A DNA stretch of 64,000 nucleotides, taken from contig CP126191.1 in the NCBI GenBank assembly GCA_030272155.1, positions 766,501 to 830,500 of the forward strand. The letters are read 5' to 3'. This document shows positions 35,965-50,217 of the stretch, in pieces. The notes under the pieces are model-generated. The model worked only from the letters and a program-made list of their open reading frames with translations, ran no database searches and was not told the DNA's origin. Position 1 is the stretch's first letter, and the number at the start of each line of letters is the position of its first letter. Made by a program: the position numbers and the translations under genes. Origin of the DNA: Tetradesmus obliquus. Taxonomy: Eukaryota; Chlorophyta; Chlorophyceae; Sphaeropleales; Scenedesmaceae.

Positions 35965-37501
35965 AAAGCACTATTCTTTGGCCCCTGAGTGGCGCTTCCC
36001 GTCGTCCGTTGTTGATTGGCGCATGCAAGTTGGTGCGAAGTTCTGGTTGCCGCATGATGTGTCTTCGCTAGCAGTACACTGGTGGATGTTGTGTGGCTGC
36101 CCAGCTGAACTTGATATGGGCTAGTTGTTAGTGTTACAAGAGCCGAGGTTTGCAGGGCTGGGCTTTCAAGATCATAATGCCGAATATTGTGTTAGCAGTT
36201 GGGTCAGTCACTCATCCATCACTTTATAATGCGTTGTGCATGGTGGATGCTGGATGCCTGGTACAGTGCGCTGCATAGGGTTGAGTCGACGCATGTCAGC
36301 AGGATGATTGCCGTGTGGAGGAGAGGTTCAGCAGCTGCCTGAGTTGCTGCAGTTGTTGCTGTTGCTGAAGCAACTGCTAGTTGTTATGACTACCGGTCGC
36401 ATGTTTGTTGGAGATACGGAGTAGGGTGAGTTGCGCAGTAGCAGTGCCTGGCTGGTGGCAAGGGTTGATGCTGTTGTGGCTGTTGAAGCCACGATGTTGT
36501 CTGAACACGATGTTGTTGAAGCCACGATGTTGCCTGCAAGTTGAGGTGCAGGGTGCTGCCGGTTTGTTGGTGCCATTGAGTTTTTCTGCCATTCACCGCA
36601 GCACTGGCAGTAGCTGCAGGGGTGCCACTCATGATGAGTAGCATCACCTGTTGTTTCACGAATGTGTAGTTGTTGAGCTGGTAGAATATGTTGCTGCTTG
36701 CTGGGCTGACAGGGCGTGCTGCAGTCTCAGACCGCCAGGCTGGCGGAACATAACGGCATGACGGTGTGATTGTGCCAATGCGGTGCCAATGTTGGCTTGA
36801 TGGGTAACATGATGATGATGGTGTGATCGTGCCAATTGTAAACCCTTGAGTTGGACATGTCTGCAGCGTCTTTAATGTTTTACGCGAATGTGAGCGGCTC
36901 AATTGTGTTGCATCACTGCAGGGTTTTGGTGGCCAGCTGGCCACCTGCAGGCAGCTGCCTGTTGCACTGTCGCATTGTGAAAACGAACAGCGGCTGCACC
37001 CTGTCACAAGTTGGCTGTTACAAGAAACCAACCCCGCACGTGTTGCAACTTCGACGGCAGTATTCCAACATTTGTTACATGTATTGATGCCCAGGCGTCT
37101 CTGTAAGCATTGAACGTCAACAGGTTGACCTGTTTACAACGTTGTAACAAACCCGGGACAGCATGACAAAACCACCATCGCTGACAAATCTTTCAGTGCG
37201 CTCAGCAAGCATCCAAGTCACCCTGTCAATTATCACCAAGTCAAGGCCTTCTAGAAGGTCTGCAGATCTGCAGTAGCCACTGCACTGCGCATTCCCTGCT
37301 CATGCACAATCGAGTGTGCTAGAAACTCTACTCCTAGATGTCAACCCCTCAAGTATACCAGCCTTGAACCAACGTGCTGCATGCTACTACAAGTAGTACA
37401 GAGGCCGAAGCGGCGGCCATGCAAAGCAGCGGACAAGTTGTTGTCTGCTCCACACCGATCGTTGCTCGCACACCAGGCCTTGATTGACGCGGTTGAGCTC
37501 A
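35965..37501. other. Intergenic region between convergent genes
   Basis: No gene supported. It lies between the 3' ends of the RBR gene (plus) and the protease-LRR gene (minus). A short duplicated motif (TTGAAGCCACGATGTTG) occurs twice at 36484-36535. The ~210-residue minus frame at 36390-37031 shows no family feature and is not called. Confidence 0.4.
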
Positions 37502-40500
37502 TCAAGGCGGCCCCACCATGCAGTCCCTGTTAGCTGCGCTGGACACCTCCACCCTGACGCGTCCGCTGCTCAGGATCCCAGACTGCTGGATGCTGCTGGC
37601 CAGAGCAGCAGGATCCATGCAGGGGTTGTCACCCAGCAGCAGCAGCTGAAGGCTGTGGGCGGGGGCCCCCAGGCGGCCCCACAGCAGCGGCAGCACACCC
37701 GACAGCATGTTGGATGATAGGTCCATGCTGCGCAGCTGCGTGAGGCCCACCCAGATCTCTGGCAGAGTGCCTGAAAGCAGCAGCAGCAGCAGCAGCAGCA
37801 GCGGCAGCAGCAGCAGCAGCAGCAGCAGCACACCAGACAGCATGAGAATTGACTGCAGGAAAAGTGACAAGAGCATGAGCAGCGGCAGTGGCAGAAGCAG
37901 CCTTGCTAGTAACAGTGTGGCAGGCAAGAATGCTGAGCAGTGAGCAACGACAGTACTGCTTAACCAACTTGGTGACTTCACACCGTTGGTCGCACTGAGC
38001 GACCTGCACAAGCTACGCTGAATTGGTCAGAGGTGTGGCAGGGAGAGCACCCACCTGTGATGTTGTTGCCGGCCAGGTCCAGCGCCAAGTATTCTGAGCA
38101 GTGTGCACCAGCAGCAGTGCCCAACCAAATCACCAACACTGTAAGTCACCCAGCTTGAACAGCAAGCGTCAGGCACAGTCAACAAAGTCGTGCCACCTCG
38201 AGCTCCCACCTGATATGTTGTTGCCGGCCAGGTCCAAGGCTTGCAGCTGTGACAGCCGCGCAAAGCTGTCAGGCAGCGAGCCGCTCAGGGCTGTGGCGCG
38301 CAGGCGCAACTCCTGCTCAAGTCACACGTGGCAGCATGAGTGAGAAGCATGTTATCGCATTCTTGAAGGTGCTGTGTGTTGCAAGTATGCTTTGAAATAA
38401 GCAGGTGTCCCAATCGTCATGCTGCTGCTGTAGTTGCAATGGCTTACAACTGGCTGTTGCTTTCAACCATTTAAGGTATCCTTTCACACTTCAAACAGCA
38501 AGGCTGGTGTGAGTTCAAGGTACCTTGTCAAGCAAATCTGCTTGTGCTTTTTTAAGGTAAGGACAGCTGGACAATGCATTGCAGATGTGACTGCCAACAA
38601 CAACCAATTCAGCTGACATGCTTCAAGAGCACGATAATGCAGCCCTCCAGCTGTTGCAATCCCGCCACGTATCAGCATTGCTGCAAAACAGCACGACTTT
38701 GTGCAATACAGTCGCTGCTAGAGTCCCCGCCAAGCGCTCACTGCTGCGTCACTAGCAGCCCTACATATTTTTGCTTACTCAAAAAGCAATGTGAACCACC
38801 ACCCACCTGCAGCTTGCTCAGCATCATCAGCTGTTGCGGCAACCGCCCGCCGAGGCTGTTGCCTGACAGCTCCAGCACCCGCAAGCTGCCTAGCATCTCG
38901 ATACCGCTGATGCTGCCGTTCAACTTATTCCCTGCAAGCCGCAGCTCCTGCACCTGCGTGAGGCCCGTTGTCATGCCTGGCCTGCTGCTGGCTGCTGTTG
39001 CCGCCTGCTCTAGCGCATGCACAACTGTTGGCGACAGCGCTGGTAGAGTGGCCTCCGCATGTGTCAACGTCAATGTCGAAGCCGCAGCTGCCGTCATGAT
39101 GGACTGTCGGGCTTTCATGCTTGCTTGAGCGTCAAGCAGCAGGGCTCGGGCTTCTGCTTTGCGTGCTGCGCTGTCAAACCATGCAGCAGGGATGCTGCCG
39201 GTGAGCTGCGCATTGCTCAAGTCCAGCACCTGCAGCCATGCAGCACAAGAAAGAGGCTTACGTAAATTTCGATGAACGCCATGACATGTTGTTTGACCTG
39301 TCAGTCGTGATGTGCACAGTGCAAGTCATGCAAACAGAATCTTGTCATACCAAATTCGCTCTGTTTTGCAACATATGGCAAACGTCAGGCAAGTCTTTGA
39401 CTGGCGCACAACTATGGCTCCATGCAATGTCTTGGAGATGCTCGGCGAGCAGCTGACGCTTATATAGCCACATGTTGCATGAAAGGGTGAATGAATCGCA
39501 TTGAGCTACATCACCTGCAGGCTCTGCAGCAGGCCCCAGCTACCAGGCAGCTGCCCGCTGATGCTGCTGTTGGCGGCACGGAACTCCCGCAGCTGCTGCA
39601 GCGCGGCATACGCAGCCGGCAGCGTGCCACTGACACCGCAGCCGGACACGTCCAGCGTTTGCAGGAAGCTCAAAGCAGCCAGTGCAGCAGGCAGGCTGCC
39701 GGCAAGGCCAGGGTTGCTGCTGAGATCTAGGTGCCTCAGGTTGGCTAGATTTGACAGCTCTGCCGGCAGCGCTCCAGCAATGCTAGAGCCTGATAGACTG
39801 AGTGACTGCAGGGGGGCGTGGCATGACAGGCAGAGGGGGTAAGCAAGCACGTAGTACTATGCGTTGACATGCATGCGCCATATGGCCAAGAGCGTGTCAT
39901 TTCAACCCTTGAACAGCTGAAAGTCAGCAGGCCACACACAGTTCACTCAACTGCACAGACAAACAAACATTTCGACCTTGAGCAATGATCTGTGCGCAAC
40001 AACCACAACCGTTGCCATGGCAAATTCTTCGTCTTCTCAGCGAGCCTGCCTGCGCCTGCCCCTGTAGCGGATGGGCTGCGCAGTCCATATGTGCACACCC
40101 ACAAATGTGCCATTAATTGCCAAGCAGCATGCATGCTGCAGCAGAGGCTCACCTGCAAAGCTGGCAGCTGCTGCATCACTTCCAGCACACCCGCAAATGC
40201 GCCATTGATTGCCAAGCCGTCAAAGTCCAGGCCAGACACTTGATTTGACTGGTCGCAAGTCACCCGTGCCCATTTCCGACACCAGTAAGGAGACAGTCCT
40301 GGGGGTGCACCTGCGCAGAACATCAAATGCATATGGCGGCGGTGTTGACTTGAGTATGATTGTGCGCAGCAACGCGTGTGTAACCTTGATTTGGTGGTGT
40401 TGTGTAGTGTGCTCCATGGCAGCAGAGCCGGGGGATTTCGAAGGCACAAGCAATTGTACTTTCACAGCGGTATGCCGCCATGTACAAGAAGATTGCCGTC

Positions 40501-43500
40501 CAGCGTGCATCTGCAACTCCACATGGCTGGGAGTGCATAGTTCTGCACAAGCCTCCGCCATGTTCGTGACTGTGCAGCTGCATTGTAGGCTGACTCAGCG
40601 CACACCTTGGAAAGCAGCTACCACTCAGTAGTGCATAGCCTGCAAGTCTAGGCTAATGTATCGAACAACAGCAATGGCAACACCAGAGCAGGGCACACAT
40701 GCGTTCCTAAAGCACAATATACCTACAAGAGCCACAGTGCCGCCGTCTCCCATGGTTGGTGACGGTGCTTGATGATGAGTTGCAACATAAGTCAGGGTTT
40801 GCGATACAGTCAGTAGTGACCACTACATTGCGGTGGCTACAATTTTGTTGTCAATGACATTTCCGACGCCACAACATGTAGCAGCGCTGACCACAAACTT
40901 GCATGATACAGTAACCCCACACATGTGTCGATTTGGTTTGAACAACAACAGTCACCTTCCGTTGGATCGGGCGTGAAGTCGCTTGGGTCCTCCTGCCAGC
41001 TTTGTAGCGCAGTGCCCTCCCTGTCGATCACCCCTTTCAGTGCCTTCAGAGCTAGCAACTCTGTGTTGTTTCTGGAGCACCGGGCAAACCGCAGCGGCCG
41101 CACCGTGTTTACCAACTGGTCTGGCACACACCCGGTGACGTTTGTGCCATCCAAGTTGATCTCTTTCGCGGCCAGTGTGGACCACGCGCCTGGTATGGTG
41201 CCTGACAGCCCCCTATTATCCTGTAAACGGAGGTATCGCAGGGACTTGGACCAAGTGGCTGAGCCGTAGCTTGCAGGAAGCGTGCCGGTAATGCCGTTCC
41301 ACTGCAAGTCCAGAAACTTGAGCGACTTCATCCCCACCCAGTTTGGCAGGGGACCATTGACTCCCGCGTTAAATCTGATAGCCAGCTCCTCAATCGTATC
41401 CCAAGAGCTCCACTCTTCTGGCAGTCGGCAGCATAAGTTCATCCCTGTCAGGCTGAAGATCTTCAAAGAGGATGGTGCAACTGCAGCTAACTCAGTAGGG
41501 AAGGGCTGCTGCGGGCCTTCATCTCCACCCGCCATAAATGACCGTAAGTAAGGCGTTTGTGGTAGCAACTTAATGAGTTCTGGGGTAGCGACGTTCAAGG
41601 TGACGGTGAAAATCTCTGTGATGTAGAACGCGCCATTGATGGACTCAAACTTCACAGTGAACTGCAGGTCCCCGCCTGAGCCTTGGTACGGGTCTGTGAA
41701 GGCGAACGTTGGTGTTTCCTCGAGCTTGCCCTCGCCATAGAAGCCTGACAGAGTTGGATACATCTCCAGAGTCTGGTTGATGTACAACTGCCATAACGAA
41801 CCGTTCCAAGAAGGACCCGGGTAAAACATAGTTGACAACAGGTCCATCGCCTTCCGCTGCTGCGCCTCGATTTCAAGCCGTTGGGTGGGGCAGAAGCCAG
41901 TGATCTGTGTGCCGGATATAATGGTCCAGGAATCAAGGGCATCTCTCTTCTCCAGAGGAAGCGGTACGCAACCAGACAAGCTGCATGAGCAGCCAGAGAA
42001 TAAGCAAAACCTGTTGAAACCAATCCTATGTGGCGCAAGCTTCAGCTGATGGATACATGTCATTTGCAAATAATGGGCCTCGCAACGGCATGTGTCTTGC
42101 TCCACTCAACGACATATGTGGGAGCCCCATTTAGGGACCGACAAGCGGCGTGTATCCATTTACAACCTCTTGAATACCTGATCACTTGACTCACCGTCAT
42201 CTGAGATCTGAGCTGAATAGTAGGAGACGTGGAGGCGCTTGAAGTATCCTCATCGCCACACACGCCCATGTCCTTAACTTACGCGGGTGTTAAGTGTGAA
42301 CACACCAGGCATAGCTCATTTATTCGAATAAGTTCATTCATTCATACATTCTGTCATCTGAGTTGGAACCGCCATCGCTCAGAGCAGTGGAGTCCGCGGC
42401 ACAATATGTGGGCGTTCAACGCACGGTTGATAGCTCACACACAAATCTGCATCAGACTCTGTGGCGGTCTCACAATACTTGTATGCTACATTGTCATTGC
42501 ACACAAGGCTTGACAACTATGCCAAACACTGAAATGTAACCTACTTGGAATTGCCATACAGCTGCAGAAAGTTGAGCCGTTTATATTCTGACCAGGATAA
42601 TGGCACCTGCAGCAAGAGTCACCAGTGTCATATAACACGCACGTTGTGCCACATAGCGCGGTTGACTTTGCTCAAGCCACGGGACAGTGTGACCCAAAGG
42701 AAGGACAAGGAGGTGCATGCATGCCATCAATAATTGATGTTGATCATGAGCACTGTCACAAGTTGTGCAACTTGAAATGAGCCTGATACATTGTATGACT
42801 TGTCAAGTCATTAGCCATCAACGCAGCCAAGCCAACCTGCCCTTCCAGCTTGTTGTTTGATATGTCCAACTTGAGTAGCTTGGAGAACCTCGGCCAACCC
42901 AACGGCAGACTGCCTGCAAGCAACATACACATTTCGAGTTAGGGCTGATGACAACATTGCTATGGGCTCAGACTGCAACATGTTTATCCCTATTCCAGAG
43001 TAGACGGAGAGCGCAGGAGGGACAGAAGGCGTCACAGCGACAGCGACCTGGACCGCGGCCCTGCGGCGCGGCGCCCTATGCACAAGGCGCGGCGCAGCGC
43101 GGCGGCGCCATATTGCGCCGCCTGCAACTGGCGTTGTTTGGCTGAGCTGAAGCCGGTTAGGCTCTTCCTTCGTGCCGCGTGCTTGTTGTTGTATGTGGCA
43201 GGTAACTTTGGCAATGATTTGACAAATGTTCGTGTGAGCCTGACAATGTTCGTGTGAGCCTGAAACATGTGGGGATACAAATTTCAAGTTGTGACCGCGC
43301 AGTCTGCATGCAGCCTTGGCAGTCTGCTTGCCAAGCGTCCCGGCCGCCAGAGTGCGATTCTGTCAATCAACAAGTACAATGCACGATCACACCTTTTGCT
43401 ATGTATCGTGCTACAGTATGCCTTGGCAGACCGGGTGTGATTGGGTGTGGCTCGTACCGGGTGTCATCACACATGCTATGCTTTTACTATGCCTAGAATC

Positions 43501-46500
43501 GTCCTATTTACATGTCATGACAGAGCCCTGCACCATTACTCACACTTGCCTAGGCTTACCTGTGAGAGCGTTTTGGCTTAGATCCAAAGTTTCAAGAGAT
43601 CGCTGTAAAGGGCTGGACCCGTCATGCCCATCGAAGGATGGCAAGCCACCACTCAGTTTGTTGTCACGTACAACCAGGGTTGTCAAAGGCAAGCGGGCAA
43701 GTGCCGTAGGTATGATCCCCAAAAACTTGTTCTGGTGCAGCATCAACACTTTCAGCTTTGTCCATCTTCCCACGCTGCGCGGCAGGGTGCCTTCCAAAGC
43801 ATTATTCACCAGGTACAACTGCTTTAGTTGTGGCATCTGCTGTGGCCATCCAACTGGCAGTGGCCCAAGTATGCCGCAACCTGGGGGCATTGGGGGGTGG
43901 TAGACATCTAATCCTGACAACCGTGGCGGTTGAACAACACCCACAAGTAATATGAGTAGATTGGGCCACTGCCATGCTGTTGGAAGGGTGGTGCGGGGCA
44001 AGCACGTATATCTGATAGAAAGGATCTTCAAGTCGGTGAGGCCTGCCAACTGTAGCGGCAAAGAGCCACCCGCAGAGTCCTTCAAGGGCACGCGTACGAA
44101 GATGTCGGCTGCTTGCAGAAATCTCAAAGTCAAAAAAGCGTCTATGGTTGGCGCGTCAAACGACTCAACTATTATGGGGCTTTGGAGGTCTTCAGATGTG
44201 ATTTGGGATAAGATTGCGCCACATGCATCCGTTGTTGTGTTGTTGAGGAAGCATAGCAACCGCTCGAGAGAATAGTAGCTCGTTGACCAGATGTATTTGA
44301 CATACTTGTCGCCGTTGCAGCCAATTTGCATCCATGGTGCTGACGGGATCACTTGGTAACAGTAGTCGATGTCCTCCTTGATCACGCCAAGACGCTTCAT
44401 AGCACGTGGCTGCATCCACAAACATAGATGTATGTATGATTCACGCAGCATATCACTGTATAAACATGTCTTGCCAGAGTCTGTGAAAGTATGTCATATA
44501 GCATACACAGCTACATGCAAACTGCAAAGTCTGTGTCAATAGCTTGGGGGGCTGGAGTTGGTAATATGCGGTCGCCATCATGCAATATGTTGTTTGGTGT
44601 ACGGCAGCACATGTGCCTGCTCATCATCATCATGTTACCAAGCAAGACATAGCAGACGTGCACACGGTGCAGCTCCAACAGTGTCTTACCTGAGAATCTC
44701 GTGGGTCCTTGAAGTATGGGTGTGTGATGTTGCAGACAACCACCGTGTTGTTCTTGCTACCCATGAGTGTTTCTGGCACTGCAATGTTGGCGTAGTGCAG
44801 CGCACAACCCACAGTGCCGTTGCCGTATCGAAAGCAGGAGCTTGCGCCCGTGCGTGAGTCACACGTGGTGTTTCTCTGCACTCCCGCGCTATCATAGTGC
44901 CAACATCTGATGTAGGGCTGGTATGGAGCCTGGTTCCTTGCCTTGAACACGTCATCAGCCACCTCGAGCATCTTGTCAAGCACCTCAACGTCAGTGTTGT
45001 CAACAAGCTTGTATGTCACGTTTTCGTAGCTCCAAGGGCTGCCGTCCGTCAACTTTGGGCCGATCTGTTGCTGTAGCATCTGCTGCTTCAGCACAAGATC
45101 CTCGATTGTCAACCCAAGCCCGTCAACAACAGCAGCAACTGTGTCACGGCCCTGCATGTTGTACTTGAAGCAAGACACACCCAAGTCCACCCTGTCATTT
45201 TTGGGGTTGATGAACTCAACCGGCAGGCGGCGCTTGTAGCCGTAAAACTGATGAAGGCCGAAACGGTCGTCTTTCGACCCGGGCATTGGCGCACAAGTAA
45301 CGCCATACCTACATGCAACAAGGACGAAGGATTTGGGTTCCGCAGAGCATCCAAGCATGTGTGTGCAGTCTACGATAACAACAATTATGTTGCAAGTGAC
45401 TTTCTGCTGATGTATCCTTGATTGTGCATGTTCAATTACACAACACCATCACCCAACTGTGCAAATAAAGCCATTACAATGTATGCTGGCTATTCTAAGC
45501 ACTGACAGGCTTGGCGACAAACAGTGGCGCAGACATAGCAGGCAAGCTGACTCATGATGGAGATTATTGCACGCAAAGTCGAACAGTAGTGACACTAGTG
45601 TAGTTTGCGCAACTGACGTCTGTGCAGGAGTGCCGACGCCTGGTATCCGTCGATGGACAGCACATGCACGCACACAAAATGCAAGTCAAGGCTCAGTGGT
45701 CAAGGAAAGGAAGAGGGATCACATGTATCACACGTTACATGACGACAACATGCAGCAACCATTATCAAGAGTACAACCTCAACCAATGCAAATGTTAAAG
45801 CATGTGCCATCCCACTGCCAAATTATGAGTGGACATTCACATGAGGAGCGTTGCTGTGGTAACTCACCTGCAACACCCATTTGAATCTTTTTTTTGAAAG
45901 GATTAGCAGAAGAAACAGCAGCAGCAACAGCAACAGCAACAACCGATGTCAGCAACATCAGTGCAACAAGCTATTTGTTCTGAAAACCCCATTTTTCAAA
46001 CAAAAAGTGACACCACCACCACCACCACCACCACCGCCGCCACCATGGTGGCAATGGCGAGCACCAGCAACAACAACAAGACACGTGTTGTCTGGTCATG
46101 AGCGGCGCTCTGCATGTTGGTGCATGCATGGCTGCTGCGGCAGCTGACGTGTGATGGCCTTGCTTTGGGCTGACCCATGCATAAAAATCTGCCGTGTCAT
46201 TATATTGCAGCAACTCAGCTCGCATGGGATCGGGGTTGTGGCATCAATGATGGCAAGGCGCATGCAGGCAGGACTCGTCAAAACGGCAGCTTCCAGCTCA
46301 AGCACCAGGCGGAAAGGGCAACTGCAGCTGGCAGCACTCATCTGGCAGCAGGCATCACTCAAATGCAGTCACTGCAGGGGCTGAGATTAGTGGCAGAGGA
46401 AGGCCGTACCTTGAAAAGTCCGTCCGCGGTAACACCCTTGCTCCGAGTGTTGCTGGCGTCCTTGCCAGAGCCCCAACTGTTGAGCAGCGTCCACGTGAAG

Positions 46501-47380
46501 TTGTCATTGTCTGCACGCACAACCAAATGCCACTTTGAAGTTCAGCTCCACAGGTGTGCCGGTGGATGCATGAAGGTCTTGATGCAACGTCTGGCAGGCA
46601 CCGACTGCTACACTGAAACTTTCATTGCAGTGCAAGCACATGTGTACTGTACAGTGCAGGATCTAACAAGCTCAAGGATAACATAACCCAAATATATATA
46701 TATCAAACAGCCACATATGCACAAGGTGAGACCCAGCCCCTGACCAACTTGAATGCGTGGCTTGATATCGCAGCAAAGCAGCTCACCATAACCGACAATC
46801 ACAGCTGCATGGCCATCTGCGCAGTGAGGCAGCAGCAAGGATGAGAAACGTGTTTGCCAATGAAAGCATGACAAAGCCATGTGGCTGTAGGCGAGCGAGG
46901 CTGCTTGCTTCAGATGCATGTGCACAACAACAAACCACCCGGGCCAGCAGGCAGTGCATGCACATACATGAGACATTGACTGGCACACACAAGCATGGCG
47001 GTATCCACAAGCGCAGCACTGTAAGAACACATACAGAGTGGTTTGGCTGTCTTGTTGAACCTGTAGGCTGGCCAGTCTTCCCCAGGCACCAGCTTAGCCT
47101 TCTTGTTGACTTGGACGTTGAAGTCATCATAGATGGTGATCCTGCACAGCAAGTTTTATACACAACACTCTGCTCAGCAATGTCTGCCGATGGAAACATG
47201 GCAGGCCCTGTAGTGCAGGCTACCAGACGCCTTCAAGGCATATATATGGCGATGCACCGGCGGCGCCACAGCAGGTGCTGCCGCTCGGTAATATCAAACA
47301 CCTGCAGGGAGCAGCAGCTTACATACATGCGTGCAAATCTTTGTAATGATGTATGTAAAAAATTTGGATTGGCGGCCGCC

Positions 47381-47415
<35 letters not shown>

Positions 47416-47517
47416 GACAGAACCAGAACCAGCACCAGCTTTGAGGTTGCTGCACATCTTCACAAGAAACAACACACATACAGCCTGATAAACTTTCAGC
47501 AGCAGCAGCGCTGATGG

Positions 47518-47555
<38 letters not shown>

Positions 47556-49591
47556 ACACATCCAGAACCAGCACCGCAGCATTGAGCACGTTTGCTGCGC
47601 ATCTTCACAAGGAACAACATACCTAAAGCCCGAGAAACCATTCGACGTATCTTTATGCATGTGTGACGCAGTTTTCGCGAAGCGCAGCATGTGCTCCGGT
47701 TGTCTGGGCAGTGCAAAGATGCCAGCAGTGCAGGTGACAGCCGGTGCGGTTGTGACAACGCTTTGCCAAACCAGCACTGTCCAAAAGCAAACCAGCAGCA
47801 CCAGCAGCCGCTAACGTGATGTACATCATGATGTTGGTGATGGGGTTGTCATGTCACCTGGTCACAACTGCCCCATGGTTGCGGATCCAGCGCTGGATCT
47901 CCCAAAAGGTGCTCAGCGACGTGTAGCTGCACTTGAGCCACGGCTGCTGCCGGCTGGTAGCGTTGCGGCAGGCCTGCTGCGCTGCGCGGCACACCGGCAG
48001 CCATGAGTTGACGTTGGGCTCGCTGGCGGGATCTGCAAGCTTGGGTGCTGCTTTGCGGGTGCAGCTGCTGGGGCGGATGAGCTCAGGAGCCTTGTCAATC
48101 TGCAACAGACAGAGTGTGGTGTGATGTATAACACATGTGGTTTTGCAGAGTGCTTTTGCCTAGCAGTGCAGGTGGTCACACGGGCCGCTGCTGAATGGTG
48201 CAAAAATGCAATGTCGAGCTAGCGGACGTTTGGGATTTGTTGCGCAACATTGCGGCACGCGGTGCAAACTGGCAGCTGCGCAGTCTGCAGTCTGGCTGCA
48301 GTCTGGCTGCATTGTGTCTGGTCAATTCCCTGCTGTGCAGACCTGGGCTGATTGATGGCTAGACCGGGCAAGCCCTGCTAAGGTGGCCAGGTAAACCACG
48401 CCCATTAGCTGGCCACTTAGCTGGCCCTAGTCAGTGCCTAGCTGGGCTATCTGAGCCCTTTCGACCCCAAATAATATTTTACAAGTCTCTAGTCCTGCGC
48501 ATCAGAGACAGGCAAGGCCTGCTTAAGCCTATGCTCTTCTGTACCTAACTTAGAAAAGGACAAGGTAATTCCTTGCTAGCGTTTGCAAGGGTTGGCGGAA
48601 GACTGGCCTTCTGCTGGCAGAGATCCCGCAGCGCGCTGCAGTCTGTCATTTTTGCTGCTACTGACCTGCACATAGAGCCACCGCCCCAAGGATGGTGGAA
48701 GTGCACACACATCACATGTTGCTGCCAGGTACTGTATCTGTGCGGGGCTCACCACCTCATGCAGGTTGGGCTGTATCTCGTAGCCGGTGCTGCAGCTGCG
48801 GCCGCCATCCGTGCAGTAGTACATGCTGGCTGCATTTACCTTGCCAGCAGTAGCCCGAAGTTTAGGCAGGCAGATACGTCAGGAAAGGGAGGAGACCAGC
48901 AAAGCATTGTAGATAACCGAATCTGCTGCGCAACACAGCAAAATGGAGCAACTGATGGGGCTGAGCATGGCAAAGATGTTTCATTGCTGCCAGCTCTCTG
49001 CCAACCGCCTGCTGCCGAAATGCAATGCTTGCTTGAAGACTGCTGATCGTGACCTGCATGCAGCAGCCCAAACATCACACACAATGACAACCAAGCAACA
49101 CTCAGTCACCGCCGCAGGCAGCAGCTGTGCTGCTGAGCCGCTGCACCCAAACAGCTGCAGCGGCTGAACCCATGCGATCTTGCTTCGCAGCAGCTTAGAG
49201 ATGCATCGAACGTGTCTGTCTGCAGCAGGCCAGTTGCTGCAAAGCGTGTGCTATATTGTTCTGCTTACGGTTGGGCATGCACCTGCCTACAATGTGCCTT
49301 CATTGCAGCAGCGAACCAACTCTGCTGCTTCTGACTGAGTGCTGCTGCTATCAGAATGGATTGCCGCGTGTCACACCCACCTCCCACGAGTCAACATCCG
49401 CCTCCAATGCAACAGCAGCTGCCATCTGCATGGCTGTCGCAACGCTCTGTGACACGCACGTCGAGCAACCTTTCTGCGGCAGCAGGAAGCAGCATACATG
49501 AGCAAGTACAGCGACTGGTAATTGCCTTCGTTTTGCTCTTGTTGGTGGGCTGCCACGTCAAGCAGTAGCAGCAGCAGTTTCAGCAGCAGTA

Positions 49592-49628
<37 letters not shown>

Positions 49629-50184
49629 CAACAGCAGCAGTAGCAGCAGCAGCAGCGCTGCATTGTGGACAGGCGCGTGTTGGCAGCAGTGCACCGCTGC
49701 ACACCCTGCACTAACACCATGGGGCTACACCCTACAGCAGCAGCACCTCACAGCAGCATCACTCCCTGCTGTGATCACTACTCTCCACAATCAAAGCAGC
49801 AATGCACTTGTAGTCCGCACCTGGTCGCGTGGCTTGCTGGGCACAAAGTTGTTGCAATCAGCTTGCAGCAGGGTGTCACCCGAACGCCGCTGCGTCCAGC
49901 CGTACTTGTGCTGGCAGCTAGGGAAGCTCTTCGCTGCTGCTGCAAGGTAGTATATCCCCCTCTGCATCTGCTGCAGCTGATCTACATCTGTAAAAGCAGA
50001 GGCTCCCAGCCTGCCAGAGCCGCCCCTGCCGCCCCTGCCCCTGCCTCCAGTGGTGGCAATGTTGAGAGAGTCCTCAAAGTAATCCAGCTGCATTGCTGTT
50101 GCTGCCTCGCCTGCACCCAGCTGCTCTGAGCTGACGTCTAAGCCTTGGCAAGCAGCAATGCAGATGCCAAGTGCTGGGCAGTCA

Positions 50185-50217
<33 letters not shown>

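Noticed and set aside
36390..37031. A 213-residue minus-strand ORF
   Set aside because: No motif, no splice-consistent neighbours, composition like the surrounding intergenic DNA.
46012..46045. (CCA)n tract and the proline-rich plus ORF around it
   Set aside because: Short simple repeat within an intron or gap of the minus-strand gene; nothing else in the frame looks coding.
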